The notes below the pieces were generated by a model. The model was not told the DNA's origin. It ran no database searches and saw only the letters and a list, made by a program, of their open reading frames with translations. Positions 33,014 through 41,757 of a stretch of DNA of 48,299 bases are shown here, piece after piece (positions within the stretch are counted from its first letter, which is position 1; every line of letters starts with the position of its first letter). This DNA comes from JAUVZF01 sp964449275 (GTDB lineage Bacteria > Planctomycetota > Phycisphaerae > FEN-1346). Both the position numbers and the translations under genes were made by a program. The DNA lies in contig CAYVAM010000007.1 of assembly GCA_964449275.1 (NCBI GenBank), positions 1 to 48,299 on the forward strand, given 5' to 3'.

Positions 33014-35701
33014 ATGCCTGCCGACATCTCTGAGGCTCTGGCTCAGCGGCTCAAGATCAGCCGCGAGCGTATCCTGCCGGTTCTGGAACTCCTCGACGCC
33101 GGGCTCAGCCCCGTTTTCATCGCCCATTACCGCAAGGCGGCCACCCGCGGGACGGACGAGAAAACCATTCGCCGCATCGAGCAGACCCGCCGCGACCTCG
33201 CCGCCCTCGAAAGCCTCCGCCGCAAGGCCCTCGCCGTTGCCGAGCACGCGGGCGCCCTCACCGATAACCTGGCCGCCGCCGTCGCCGAAACCGATGATCC
33301 GGATACGCTCGAGGACCTGGTGCGGCCGCTTCAACCCAGACGCCGGACGGCCGGCCTGGCCGCGCGGCAGCGCGGCCTCGACCCCCTGGCCGATTACGCC
33401 TCGGCCGGCGCCCCCGACGGGCCGGACCTCGCAGAGAAGGCGGCCGAGTTCGTCCATCCGGACCGCGAGGTCCGATCGCCCGAAGAGGCGATGGCCGGAG
33501 CCGCTCACATCCTGGCCGAACGCGTTGCCGACGACCCACGGCTTCGCGGCGCGGTCCGGCGGTTCGTCTGGGAAAAGGGCACACTGCGATCGCGGCAGGC
33601 CAGCCAGCGGGTCAAGCAGGCCACAGAGTTTCGCAGTTACTTCCGGTTTGCGGAGGCCCTCGCCCACATCCCGCCGCACCGCATCCTCGCCATCAACCGC
33701 GGCGAAAGAAGCAAGGCCCTCAAGGTTACGATCGACGCGCCCGCCGGGCCGCTCATGGACCACGTGCTCGGGATCGCCATGCCGGCCGGCCACCGCTTCG
33801 CGGCGTTCCTGAAAGACGTCCTGGCCGACGCGCTGCGGCGGCTGGTTCTGCCGACCGTCGAACGCGGCATCCGCCGATGCCTGACCGAACGGGCCGAACG
33901 CCACGCCATCGAGGTCTTCGTCGCCAATCTGCGAAGTCTCCTGATGACCCGGCCGGTGCGCGGACGCCGGATCCTCGCCATCCAGCCGGGCTATCGGACC
34001 GGGTGCAAAATGACCACGCTCGACTCGGGCGGCGCACTGCTCGGCGAAACGATCATCTACCCACTCGAACCCCAAAGAAAGATGGACGAAGGTAAGGTCG
34101 CCATCCTCCAAGCCGTCCGGCAGCACCAGATCGAGACCATCGCCATCGGCAACGGCACCGGCTGCCGCGAGGTAGAGGCCCTCGTCTCGGAACTCATCCA
34201 CGAGCAATCGCTCGACGTCCGATACGCGATTATCAGCGAAGCGGGCGCGGCCGCCTATGCCGACTCCCGTCTGGCGAAGGAGGAGTTCGGCCACCTCGAC
34301 GCTTCCATCCGGGCAACCGTCAGCATCGGCCGGCGACTCCAGGACCCACTGGCGGAACTCGTCAAGATCGACCCCCGCGCCATCGGCGTCGGCCTGTACC
34401 AGCACGACGTGAACCAGCAGCGGCTCCAGCAGGCGCTCGACGAAACGATTGAGTCGTGCGTGGCGGCCGTCGGGGCCGACTTGGGCGCCGCCTCGCCGCC
34501 GATGCTGCGGCGGGTCCCCGGCCTCGGCGACGAGCAAGTCGCCGCCCTCGTCGCACGCCGGGCCGAGACGCCCATCACCTGCCGCGACGAACTCAAGGCC
34601 CTACCCGGCTGGGACGAGAAGACGTTCCTGCTGGCGGCTGGATTCCTCCGCGTCCGCGGCCCCAACCCCCTCGACGCCACACGCATCCATCCCGAAGCAT
34701 ACGCCGACGCCGAGCGGCTGCTCGAACACCTCGGTTACCGTCCGGATGACTTGGCCGGCGGCGAGAAGACACGGGCGCTGAGACAGGTCCTGTCGACGCT
34801 CTCGATCGAGCCACTGGTCGAGGAACTGGCGATTCCCCTGCTGAGGCTGCTCGACATCGTCGGCTCGCTCCAGCAGCCCGGCTCCGACCCGCGCCGCCGG
34901 CACCACGGGCCGATCTTCCGCCGGAGGATGCGGCGGATCGAAGACCTTCAGCCCGGCATGTGGGTCAAGGGAACCGTCCGCAACGTCGTGGACTTCGGGG
35001 CGTTCGTCGATATCGGTCTGAAGGAGGAGGGACTCATCCACATCAGCCAGTTCTCGCACCGGTACGTCCGGAACCCCATGAAGTTCCTGCACGTCGGCGA
35101 CGTCGTGGACGTGCGGATCGTCTCGGTCGAGGCCGACAAGCACCGTATCGCCCTGACCCTCATCGCCGACAGGCCCCCCAGACGACGCGAGAGGCAAGCG
35201 AAAGACCAGAAGGCGCCCGCGGGCGCCGCGCCGGCCAGGCCCGCTCGGCCGGCCCCGGACGCCGCAGCCGAACCTGCCGCCCAGCCACGCCGCCAGCCGC
35301 AGCCCGCCGCCGCACGCGCAACGGACGGCGAGCGGCCCCGGACCGCCGCAACCGAACGCCGCACGCCCCGTCGTGGAGACCGAGAACCCGGCCGCGGACG
35401 CCGGACGGGCTCAGGGCCGCGGTCCGACCGACCGGCCCGGCCGCGCTCCGACCGACCGTCGCGCGGACGGCGCGAACGCCGCCCGCGCTCCGGACCCCCG
35501 CGCGTCATCATCTCCAGGGCCAAAGACAAGCCCGAACAGCGTGAGCCCGACGCCATGGGCCGACCGAAAATCCGATGGGCCCACTACGACAGCGACCCCA
35601 TCGAGGACGAGTGGGAGGAAGATGTCGTCGAAGAAGAACCGGCCGCCGAACCCAAGACCGACAACGGGCAAGACGAGCGCCCGACAACGCCTATGAGTTA
35701 G
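33014..35701 (+). CDS. tex: Tex-family RNA-binding transcription accessory protein
   Basis: 895 residues. Domains in order: Tex N-terminal region with helix-turn-helix parts (1-190; AQRLKISRERILPVLELLDA, TPVFIAHYRK-like LSPVFIAHYRK), a YqgF/RNase H-like domain from about 319 (RILAIQPGYRTGCKM...AIGNGTGCREVE), two HhH motifs (LRRVPGLGDEQVAALV, ELKALPGWDEKTFLLAAG) and an S1 domain at about 646-718 (GMWVKGTVRNVVDFGAFVDI). After it is an unusual tail of about 177 residues: alanine/proline and then arginine-rich (RPARPRSDRPSRGRRERRPR), ending very acidic. E. coli Tex has about 770 residues, so the tail is an addition. Tex associates with RNA polymerase and RNA; the basic tail may add RNA affinity. 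The stop codon is inside a repeat. Confidence 0.95.
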   Translation: MPADISEALAQRLKISRERILPVLELLDAGLSPVFIAHYRKAATRGTDEKTIRRIEQTRRDLAALESLRRKALAVAEHAGALTDNLAAAVAETDDPDTLEDLVRPLQPRRRTAGLAARQRGLDPLADYASAGAPDGPDLAEKAAEFVHPDREVRSPEEAMAGAAHILAERVADDPRLRGAVRRFVWEKGTLRSRQASQRVKQATEFRSYFRFAEALAHIPPHRILAINRGERSKALKVTIDAPAGPLMDHVLGIAMPAGHRFAAFLKDVLADALRRLVLPTVERGIRRCLTERAERHAIEVFVANLRSLLMTRPVRGRRILAIQPGYRTGCKMTTLDSGGALLGETIIYPLEPQRKMDEGKVAILQAVRQHQIETIAIGNGTGCREVEALVSELIHEQSLDVRYAIISEAGAAAYADSRLAKEEFGHLDASIRATVSIGRRLQDPLAELVKIDPRAIGVGLYQHDVNQQRLQQALDETIESCVAAVGADLGAASPPMLRRVPGLGDEQVAALVARRAETPITCRDELKALPGWDEKTFLLAAGFLRVRGPNPLDATRIHPEAYADAERLLEHLGYRPDDLAGGEKTRALRQVLSTLSIEPLVEELAIPLLRLLDIVGSLQQPGSDPRRRHHGPIFRRRMRRIEDLQPGMWVKGTVRNVVDFGAFVDIGLKEEGLIHISQFSHRYVRNPMKFLHVGDVVDVRIVSVEADKHRIALTLIADRPPRRRERQAKDQKAPAGAAPARPARPAPDAAAEPAAQPRRQPQPAAARATDGERPRTAATERRTPRRGDREPGRGRRTGSGPRSDRPARPRSDRPSRGRRERRPRSGPPRVIISRAKDKPEQREPDAMGRPKIRWAHYDSDPIEDEWEEDVVEEEPAAEPKTDNGQDERPTTPMS

Positions 35702-35724
35702 CCGCCGGGCTTGCCCGGCGCCTA
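35696..35724 (+). repeat. TTAGCCGCC hairpin repeat overlapping the tex stop
   Basis: GTTAGCCGCCGGGC-TT-GCCCGGCG; the TAG at 35699-35701 is the stop codon of tex. Confidence 0.75.
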
Positions 35725-35759
35725 CCCGTTCACATGTTAGCGAAAAAAGGATTGCCGCC

Positions 35760-36977
35760 ATGGCTTGCTTGGACGACTACCGCAACGTCACCGGTTCGTA
35801 CCGCATCCCGGAAACCAGCCGCGCGTGGAACCTCTACGGTGCGGGCCTGGAGAACCTCACACTCGAAGCGATGCCGGTGCCCGAACCGGCCGACGATCAA
35901 CTCCTCACGCGCATCGACGCCGTCGGCGTCTGCGCCAGCGACTGTAAGATGATCTCCCAGGGCGAAAACCATGCCCGCATGCGCGGACGCGACCTGGCGA
36001 CCGAGCCCACCGTCCCCGGCCACGAGGTCTCGATGACCGTCGTCAAGGTCGGCAAAGCGCTCGCAGACACCTACCACGTGGGCGAGCGGTACGCCGTACA
36101 GGCCGAGATCTACATCGACGGCGAGAACATCGCCTACGGCTACAAACTCCGCGGCGCCGACCAGCAGGTCCAGACCATCGGACCCGAAATCTACGGCGGC
36201 GGATACCTGCTGCCGATCGACCCGGGCCTCGGCTACGCCCAGGCCGCCCTGGCCGAACCGTGGGCCTGCGTCTATCACGCCTACAGCCACCACCGCGAGA
36301 CGCAGAGCGTCAAACCGGGCGGCACGGTGTGGTACGTCGGCGCCGGGCCGCTCGGGCTCATGCACATCGAGAAGGGCATCCAGGACGCGGCCGCACGCAT
36401 CATCGTCAGCGAGATGAAGGCCGACCGCATCGAAAAGGTCAGCCGTAGCCTCGGCCCGCTCGCCAAAGAAAAGGGCGTGGAACTGGCCGTCGTGGACCTG
36501 ACGAAGGAGTCCATCGACAAGTACCTCGGCAAGGGCGGCGCCGACGACATCCTGGTCCTGGCGCCCGTGGCGAAGGCGGCCGAGGCGGCCCTGGAGTACC
36601 TCGCCAAGAACGGCTACCTCAACATGTTCGCCGGGTTCGAGAGCCGCGAGGAGGCCTGGATGCGGTTCAACCTCAACGACATGCACTACGGCCAGTGGAC
36701 GTTCGTGGCGACGAGCGGGTCGCCGATCACCGCCCTCCGCCGCGCCCTCGACGACGCCGCAGCCGGCAAGATCGACCCCAACAACTCCGTCGCCTGTGTC
36801 GGCGGCATCGACGCCGTCAAGGACGGCATCCACCACACGCACGAGGGCACCTACCCGGGCCGCATCGTCGTCTACCCGCAGATCGAGATGCCGCTCACGC
36901 CCGTCGAGGACCTCACGCCCGACGGTCGATGGACCAGGCAGGCCGAGGAGTCGCTCCTCTCGGAGCACCTGGGATAA
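35760..36977 (+). CDS. Zinc-type medium-chain dehydrogenase
   Basis: 405 residues. The GroES-like part holds the catalytic zinc ligands Cys58 (GVCASD), His88-Glu89 (PGHE) and Glu166 (LAEPWAC). The NAD(P) Rossmann motif is VGAGPLG at 193-199. No four-cysteine structural zinc lobe is seen. The family (sorbitol/threonine dehydrogenase-like, L-sorbose-1-phosphate reductase group) oxidises sugar alcohols or related polyols, but the substrate is undetermined. AAAGGA precedes the ATG. The C-terminal 150 residues are longer than usual (VYPQIEMPLTPVEDLTPDGR). It appears to be a single-gene unit after tex. Confidence 0.88.
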   Translation: MACLDDYRNVTGSYRIPETSRAWNLYGAGLENLTLEAMPVPEPADDQLLTRIDAVGVCASDCKMISQGENHARMRGRDLATEPTVPGHEVSMTVVKVGKALADTYHVGERYAVQAEIYIDGENIAYGYKLRGADQQVQTIGPEIYGGGYLLPIDPGLGYAQAALAEPWACVYHAYSHHRETQSVKPGGTVWYVGAGPLGLMHIEKGIQDAAARIIVSEMKADRIEKVSRSLGPLAKEKGVELAVVDLTKESIDKYLGKGGADDILVLAPVAKAAEAALEYLAKNGYLNMFAGFESREEAWMRFNLNDMHYGQWTFVATSGSPITALRRALDDAAAGKIDPNNSVACVGGIDAVKDGIHHTHEGTYPGRIVVYPQIEMPLTPVEDLTPDGRWTRQAEESLLSEHLG

Positions 36978-36983
36978 GGCGAG

Positions 36984-37135
36984 CACGCCGCGCCCGGCAC
37001 CAGCCCGTCGCCCCCGGCACCAGCCCGTCGCGCCAAGTCCGAGCCCGCCGCACCAGTCCGAGCCCGCCGCACCAGTCCGAGCCCGCCGCCGCCCCGTCCG
37101 AGCCTGCCGCCGCACCGGTCCGAGCACGCCGCGGG
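36984..37135. repeat. Degenerate GC-rich tandem repeat
   Basis: About seven or eight units near CGCACCAGTCCGAGCCCGC, 18-25 bases long and imperfect, between the dehydrogenase stop and the convergent minus-strand genes. No protein reading is convincing. Confidence 0.6.
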
Positions 37136-37221
37136 AGCGGCGGGGGACGTTCCGCACCTTGGCACGTGCCACGGCACGGGAAGTGACCGCGACCTACCGC
37201 TGGCGGCTCGAAGGGGCGCTG

Positions 37222-37494
37222 CTACTCATCCCACGCCGACCGGGCCACCGCATCGTTGGCGTCGGGCCGGTCCTTGCCCCACTGCTCCAGGATCCGTCGG
37301 AACCGGCTCGCGTAGACCATGTCGAAGAGTTCGGCGCCATCCGGATAGCGGCGCAGGCACGCCTCGCGGAAGTTCTCGATCTCGATCCGGATGTCCACGC
37401 GGGGCAGGCTGGTATGGAGGATAAGGTTGACGATGCGGTCCGCTTCGCGGGCCAGGGCATCGAGGTCCACGCGGCGCTTCGCATCGGGCTTCAT
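37222..37494 (-). CDS. Uncharacterised 90-residue protein
   Basis: Predicted mostly helical and soluble (VDLDALAREADRIVNLILHT, DIRIEIENFREACLRRYPDG, AELFDMVYASRFRRILEQWG). Its ATG overlaps the stop of the larger gene upstream (ATGA at 37494-37491), so it is translationally coupled to it. No domain is recognised. Composition is like a real gene, and the codon pattern matches its neighbours. Confidence 0.65.
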   Translation of the reverse strand: MKPDAKRRVDLDALAREADRIVNLILHTSLPRVDIRIEIENFREACLRRYPDGAELFDMVYASRFRRILEQWGKDRPDANDAVARSAWDE

Positions 37495-39077
37495 TTCGCC
37501 GGATCCTTCTCACTGGGCTCGGCCGTCAGCCGATCAACCGCCCTGAAATAAGCCGTCACGGCCGGCCGCAGACGCGGACTGACCCACGACGCCGCCCCCT
37601 GGACCGACCCCTTGCGGCCGTCGGGCCCCAGGTCCACCGGGCCGACGATCGGCGCGGCCTCGCTCCCGGCGTCCGGCCGAAGCACGTCGCCTTCTATCTT
37701 GCCGGTGGCGGAGCGCACCTCGCGCGGCGGCGGCGTGACCGCAGGACCGGCGGGCACCGCCTCGAACTTCCGCTGCCACGCCACGACGAACCGCCGAAAC
37801 TCGGCGTTTCCAACGCCCATCCGGTCGAGGAACGCGTCCGTGACCTCTCCCTCCCGGAGCCGCCGGTCGGCTTCCTTTATTAATCGCCTCGCGCGACGCA
37901 TCGCGTCAAGGGCGTTTTTGGGAAACTCGTTGCTCGGTTCGCGGTCGGGCAGCGGCGAATCGCCCACCGTTTTGCGCGGCGGCTTTGTGCCCACGGCGCC
38001 TCCTGCGGCGTGCGGGCGAACCCCTTGTGGTGCGGCCGCGCCGCCTGCGCCCGGCGGTGGCTCGGCGCCGTCAGCGGCGCGCGCCGGGGAAGGGCGGCGG
38101 CTAACGGCGCCCTTGACGGCATCGGTGCCGGAGTCGTCATGGTTGCGCGGTGGGTCTCCTGGGCCACCGCGCACAGCGTGCCCGTCATGCTGCGGTGTCC
38201 CGGTGCCTGCGCCGTCGCCCCGCACGTCGGAAGCGCCGCCCGCGGCAAGGGCGCCGGCCAGACGCTCGAACGTCTTCGCATCGGCTCGAATCGCCGCCGC
38301 CAGCGCCTGGGCTGCTGCCGCTTCGCCTCCGCGCTGGGTCCGCGACGGCCGTGGCGCGGGCGCCTTCGCCGCCTCGTTTGCGTCCGCCGGATTGCGGCCG
38401 GCTGTTTTCTTCGCGCTGCGCTCGTGGCCGCCGGACGGACTCGCCCCGGGCCGGTCGAGCGGGACAGGACGCGGCACGTCCGGGCCCGGATGAACCGGGA
38501 CGATGTCGGCGCCCATGAGCCCTCCCTCGGCCGACGCGATCCACGGCCGAACCCGCGTGCCCTGGGCGAGCCACAGCATCAGGCCGACGATCGCACCGGC
38601 GCCGAGGACGGCGGCCAGCGGACGGCGGATACCCGGCGGCGGCAGGAATTGGGCGGGAACGTCACGGGCGAGAATCGTCGCGGCGCGGCGGCCGACGGCA
38701 GCCGTCATCGACGGATCGGCCGACGGGTCGCGCACGAATTCCGCAAACGTGAGCAGCGCGTTCTTGAGGTCCGGCCGCTGCGCCTCGATCAGCCGCGCCA
38801 CGTACAGCGGGGACGGTTTTCGCCGCCACGCCCTGAAGGCTGCACCCGCCACGATCGCGACCGCGGCCGCGCCGGCGGCCACGTACACGACCGGCCGGGA
38901 GGAATCCGGCGCTGCCGTGGCCCAATCGACCGCCAGGAGACCGGCGGTGGCCGCAAGCGCACCCGCCGTCGCCCACATGGCCGCCACCACGGCCGCCCGG
39001 CGGCGCAGGGCCGACTGGAGCGAACCGAGCAGATAGGAAACGAAGCGCGAACCTTGATCGCCATCGCGGGTCGGCAT
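37491..39077 (-). CDS. Uncharacterised membrane protein with disordered middle
   Basis: 528 residues from the ATG at 39077; upstream in-frame codons are thought to be non-coding because a TACAAT box lies at 39113-39108. Two hydrophobic pairs are near the N-terminus (AAVVAAMWATAGALAATAGL, VVYVAAGAAAVAIVAGAAF) and another at about 150 (PLAAVLGAGAIVGLMLWLAQ). Between them, YVARLIEAQRPDLKNALLTF resembles the DUF4175-type cytosolic segment. The middle (about 200-370) is Ala/Pro/Gly-rich and likely disordered. It contains a hairpin repeat. The end is a compact helical part. Such genes often sit by MoxR-AAA clusters in planctomycetes, but none is seen here. Function unknown. Confidence 0.6.
   Translation of the reverse strand: MPTRDGDQGSRFVSYLLGSLQSALRRRAAVVAAMWATAGALAATAGLLAVDWATAAPDSSRPVVYVAAGAAAVAIVAGAAFRAWRRKPSPLYVARLIEAQRPDLKNALLTFAEFVRDPSADPSMTAAVGRRAATILARDVPAQFLPPPGIRRPLAAVLGAGAIVGLMLWLAQGTRVRPWIASAEGGLMGADIVPVHPGPDVPRPVPLDRPGASPSGGHERSAKKTAGRNPADANEAAKAPAPRPSRTQRGGEAAAAQALAAAIRADAKTFERLAGALAAGGASDVRGDGAGTGTPQHDGHAVRGGPGDPPRNHDDSGTDAVKGAVSRRPSPARAADGAEPPPGAGGAAAPQGVRPHAAGGAVGTKPPRKTVGDSPLPDREPSNEFPKNALDAMRRARRLIKEADRRLREGEVTDAFLDRMGVGNAEFRRFVVAWQRKFEAVPAGPAVTPPPREVRSATGKIEGDVLRPDAGSEAAPIVGPVDLGPDGRKGSVQGAASWVSPRLRPAVTAYFRAVDRLTAEPSEKDPAK
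38145..38172. repeat. GCGCGGTGG hairpin repeat inside a CDS
   Basis: GCGCGGTGG (38145-38153) and CCACCGCGC (38164-38172), the same family as the intergenic copies, but located in the disordered middle of the gene at 37491-39077, where it encodes part of HAVRGGPGDPPRNH. Confidence 0.6.
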
Positions 39078-39378
39078 GACAGGGGTATCCGTGGTAGGGG
39101 AAAACCGATTGTAGCGTCCGTACGCAGGGGCCGCGTCTTGGGTGAATATCGGCAATTCAGGCCGTTGAACTGGTGTGGATTTAGACGTTTCCGTAGGCCG
39201 GAAGTTCCGCTCACTTACGTTCGCGGCTAGCGATGGCAAAAGACTTACTTGGCCCCGGTTAGTCAAGGCCACGACGCCGGCTAGTCAAGGCCACTGGGGC
39301 GCAGCACTTTCTCATTGAGGCAGAGCGCCCGCGCCACTATGCTGGTCGCTCCTGAGCAAGGCGTAGGAGGAGCGGCGG
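39078..39378. other. Gap between divergent genes
   Basis: Contains a TACAAT box for the minus gene (39113-39108), two near-identical TAGTCAAGGCCAC copies (about 39259 and 39282), an AAGACTTAC motif at 39239 resembling the ends of the element at 31713-31942, and the promoter at 39315-39343. Confidence 0.5.
39315..39343 (+). promoter_or_regulatory. Promoter of the cysteine-rich protein gene
   Basis: TTGAGG (39315-39320), a 17-base spacer and TATGCT (39338-39343), placing the transcript start about 30 bases before the ATG at 39379. Confidence 0.5.
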
Positions 39379-40134
39379 ATGGCCGTGTGCGACATCTGCA
39401 AGGAGCGGCAGGGGCTGAAGCGGCTGCATCGGCGGCTGGCCATTCCGGAGTACCGCTCGATGATCGGGTTCTGGCCGTGGATTCACATCAAGGTCTGCGA
39501 CACCTGCGTGGCGGGCCACGACCGGGACTTCCGCGAGCGGTTGGCACTGCTCGCACCCGACGTGTTCGAGAACGACGAGCCGATCGTGCGGCAGGTGTGC
39601 CTGGCGTGCGGCACGGCCGAGACCAACGTGGCTTGGCATCAGCACAGCAAGTGGCTTGACGCCGCAGGCCGGCCCACCCGACGGGCCACGTTCTACCTGT
39701 GCGGCGAACACGCCGATCTGCCGTACGTCGACGGCATCGTCGTCGGCACGAACCTTACGTCGCGAAGCCGGATGGCCGAGGTCCTGGAAGAACTGCCCGT
39801 CGTGGGCCCCGCTCTGATCAAACGCGTTGAACGGTGGGACCCGCAGCGGGACCGCGGGCCGGCGGGCGCCGCCGACTTTGCCGCCGGACGCGGCCCGGAC
39901 GACACGCTCGCCGACGCGATGCGATTCTGGCAAGATTCGCCCCACGGACTCGAGGCCAAGGCCGCGTGGCTCGGACCCGTCCGCAGGGATTACCGGATGC
40001 GGTACCGGCTGGACCTGGTCCGCGACTTCGACGACGGCCGCCGCGAAACCTTCGTCGCGATCCGCACGGCGGCCGAGGAGTTTGTCACGTATCGGACGGT
40101 TGGCGAAGCCCCCCGCGAAGGGCGCTCGCCTTGA
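39379..40134 (+). CDS. Uncharacterised three-cluster cysteine protein
   Basis: 251 residues starting after AGGAGGAG. Three metal-type clusters occur in the first 120 residues: CDICKER, KVCDTCVAGHD and VCLACGTAE, followed by WHQHSKW, YLCGEHAD. The central part is helical and the C-terminal third (MRYRLDLVRDFDDGRRETFV) resembles a small beta-sheet domain. This could be a zinc-binding, nucleic-acid or redox protein, but I recognise no family. It is probably a single-gene unit, since hairpins follow it and the next gene is convergent. Confidence 0.7.
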   Translation: MAVCDICKERQGLKRLHRRLAIPEYRSMIGFWPWIHIKVCDTCVAGHDRDFRERLALLAPDVFENDEPIVRQVCLACGTAETNVAWHQHSKWLDAAGRPTRRATFYLCGEHADLPYVDGIVVGTNLTSRSRMAEVLEELPVVGPALIKRVERWDPQRDRGPAGAADFAAGRGPDDTLADAMRFWQDSPHGLEAKAAWLGPVRRDYRMRYRLDLVRDFDDGRRETFVAIRTAAEEFVTYRTVGEAPREGRSP

Positions 40135-40277
40135 CACGCCGGGCGGGGTGCCACGGCCACGCGCAGCGTGACCGTGGTCAATGTGGCGAGCCCACGGCCG
40201 CGGCTGCGCCGCTTCCGTGCCACCCGCCGCGAGGCTCCTGACCGCATTCCCGCCGACACGCCGGGCAAACCCGGCGG
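40135..40277. repeat. Degenerate inverted repeat near GGGTGGCACGG
   Basis: GGGGTGCCACGGCCACGCGC (about 40144) faces CCGTGCCACCCGC (about 40215-40227) in inverse orientation, a decayed relative of the 30-bp inverted repeat at 47071-47155. Confidence 0.4.
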
Positions 40278-40282
40278 CTAAC
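40256..40282 (-). repeat. TTAGCCGCC hairpin repeat overlapping a stop codon
   Basis: On the minus strand GTTAGCCGCCGGG-TTTG-CCCGGCGTG. The TAG at 40280-40278 is the stop of the BrkB-type gene. Confidence 0.75.
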
Positions 40283-41687
40283 CGCCCGAAGGCTCGTCCA
40301 GGCGTGAAGGCGGCTTGAGACCCGCCACGACGTCGGCGACGGTGGGGCCGCCGGCCGAATCGTCGCCGCCGGCCCGGGCGCGTTCGTAGGCCTGGCGGAC
40401 CGCCTCGTGCAGCGGCAGGTGAACGGCGTCGGCGGGAACCGGCAGCCGTCCGCGCGCCGCGCGGAGCACGTCCCCGACGGGCAATTCGCCGAACCGGCGA
40501 GCGGGAAGGACCGCGCGGTCGGGCTCGTGGGCGTCGGTCCCGGCGGCGGTCCGTGCGATGAGACCGGCCGCCTCGAGCCGGGTGAGCACTTCCTCGAGGT
40601 CTCCGCGGCCGACGCCGGTGGCGCTCGTGAGCGTCGCGACGGGCGTCGGGCCGAGACCGTCGCGAAACCGCTGCCCGCACACGGCCGCCACCACCAGCCC
40701 CACAAAATCGGCCGCCAGAAAACGGTCGCGCCCTCGTTCCAGGGCCTCGGCCCGGGCAAGGTTCTCGTAATTGTGAACCACGCAGGCAAGTTCGCAACCG
40801 AACAGGACGAACGCCCACGTCACGTAAATCCAGATGAAGAACAGCGGCAGCACCGCCAGGTTCCCGAAGACCTGGCCGAAGCCGACGGCGTACTCGACGT
40901 AGTACCCGAAGGCGGCTTTCGCGAGGAAATGCCAGAGCGTGCCCGCCACGACGGCCCCCGTCAGCGCCGCCCGCGAACGGACCGGCGCGTTCGGAATCAG
41001 TTTGTAGAGGACGAACAGGACGAACCACACTGCCGCCAGCCAGACGGCGACTCCGCCGATTGCCTGGAGCCACGGCGGCAACAGCGGCGACCGCGAATCC
41101 AGATATCCCGACACGTACACCGCCAGGACCGCGGCCAGCGGGCCGAGCGTCAGGATGAGCCAGAACAGGACGAACCGACGCCAGAACGATCGCCGCCTCG
41201 CAATCTGCCAGATCTCGTTGACGGCCGCATCGAACGTCCCCAGAACGGTCATCGCCAACAGGACGAGGGCGGCCAGGCCGACGGCGGCGGCGGCGTTCAT
41301 GCGGCCGCGCGCCCCTTCGACGAGCGTCCCGATTTTCTGCACCAGGTCCACCTCTTCGCCGCCGACGCTGAGGCGAATCTCCGTGATGTTCAGGGCCTGG
41401 AAGAGGGTCTCCTTGACCTTCTCGCCCACCTCCGGACCTCGCGAGAAGAAGTCGATGACCAGCAGGAACAGCACCAGCGCGGGGATCAGGCCGAGGAGCG
41501 TCTTGAAGGTCAGGTGGCCGGCCACCACCAGCAGGCGGTCGCGCACGAGTTTGCGTCCGCAGAACCGCCACAGACGGATCTGGTAGACGGCCAGCCGTCC
41601 CCAGTGCGACAATTCGCTCGTGGGGCTCTCCAGCAGCCGCCGCAGATGCTCGGCCAACTGCCGCCAGCCCTCTTTCAGGTTAAGCAT
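40278..41687 (-). CDS. YihY/BrkB-type inner-membrane protein with winged-helix tail
   Basis: 469 residues from the ATG at 41687, since the frame upstream of it is non-coding repeat. Residues of about 40-310 have five or six transmembrane helices (LLVVAGHLTFKTLLGLIPAL, AAAAVGLAALVLLAMTVLGT, FVLFWLILTLGPLAAVLAVY, AIGGVAVWLAAVWFVLFVLY, VLPLFFIWIYVTWAFVLFGC) and the YihY motifs LTFKTLLGLIPALV, LYKLIPNAPV and GYYVEYAVGFGQVFGNLAVL. From about 320 a cytosolic winged-helix-like region (VATLTSATGVGRGDLEEVLT, RLEAAGLIAR) follows, longer than usual. The family was once called RNase BN; the actual function is unclear (membrane transport or lipid-related suggested). Confidence 0.88.
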   Translation of the reverse strand: MLNLKEGWRQLAEHLRRLLESPTSELSHWGRLAVYQIRLWRFCGRKLVRDRLLVVAGHLTFKTLLGLIPALVLFLLVIDFFSRGPEVGEKVKETLFQALNITEIRLSVGGEEVDLVQKIGTLVEGARGRMNAAAAVGLAALVLLAMTVLGTFDAAVNEIWQIARRRSFWRRFVLFWLILTLGPLAAVLAVYVSGYLDSRSPLLPPWLQAIGGVAVWLAAVWFVLFVLYKLIPNAPVRSRAALTGAVVAGTLWHFLAKAAFGYYVEYAVGFGQVFGNLAVLPLFFIWIYVTWAFVLFGCELACVVHNYENLARAEALERGRDRFLAADFVGLVVAAVCGQRFRDGLGPTPVATLTSATGVGRGDLEEVLTRLEAAGLIARTAAGTDAHEPDRAVLPARRFGELPVGDVLRAARGRLPVPADAVHLPLHEAVRQAYERARAGGDDSAGGPTVADVVAGLKPPSRLDEPSGG

Positions 41688-41720
41688 GGGACGCGCCCCC
41701 CAGCATTCCCCTCTGCGGTG

Positions 41721-41746
41721 CGCGGCGGGCCTCCGCACCCGCCGCG
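41721..41746. repeat. CGCGGCGGG hairpin repeat
   Basis: CGCGGCGGG (41721-41729) and CCCGCCGCG (41738-41746), between the BrkB gene and leuC. Confidence 0.65.
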
Positions 41747-41757
41747 GACGCTCTGAT

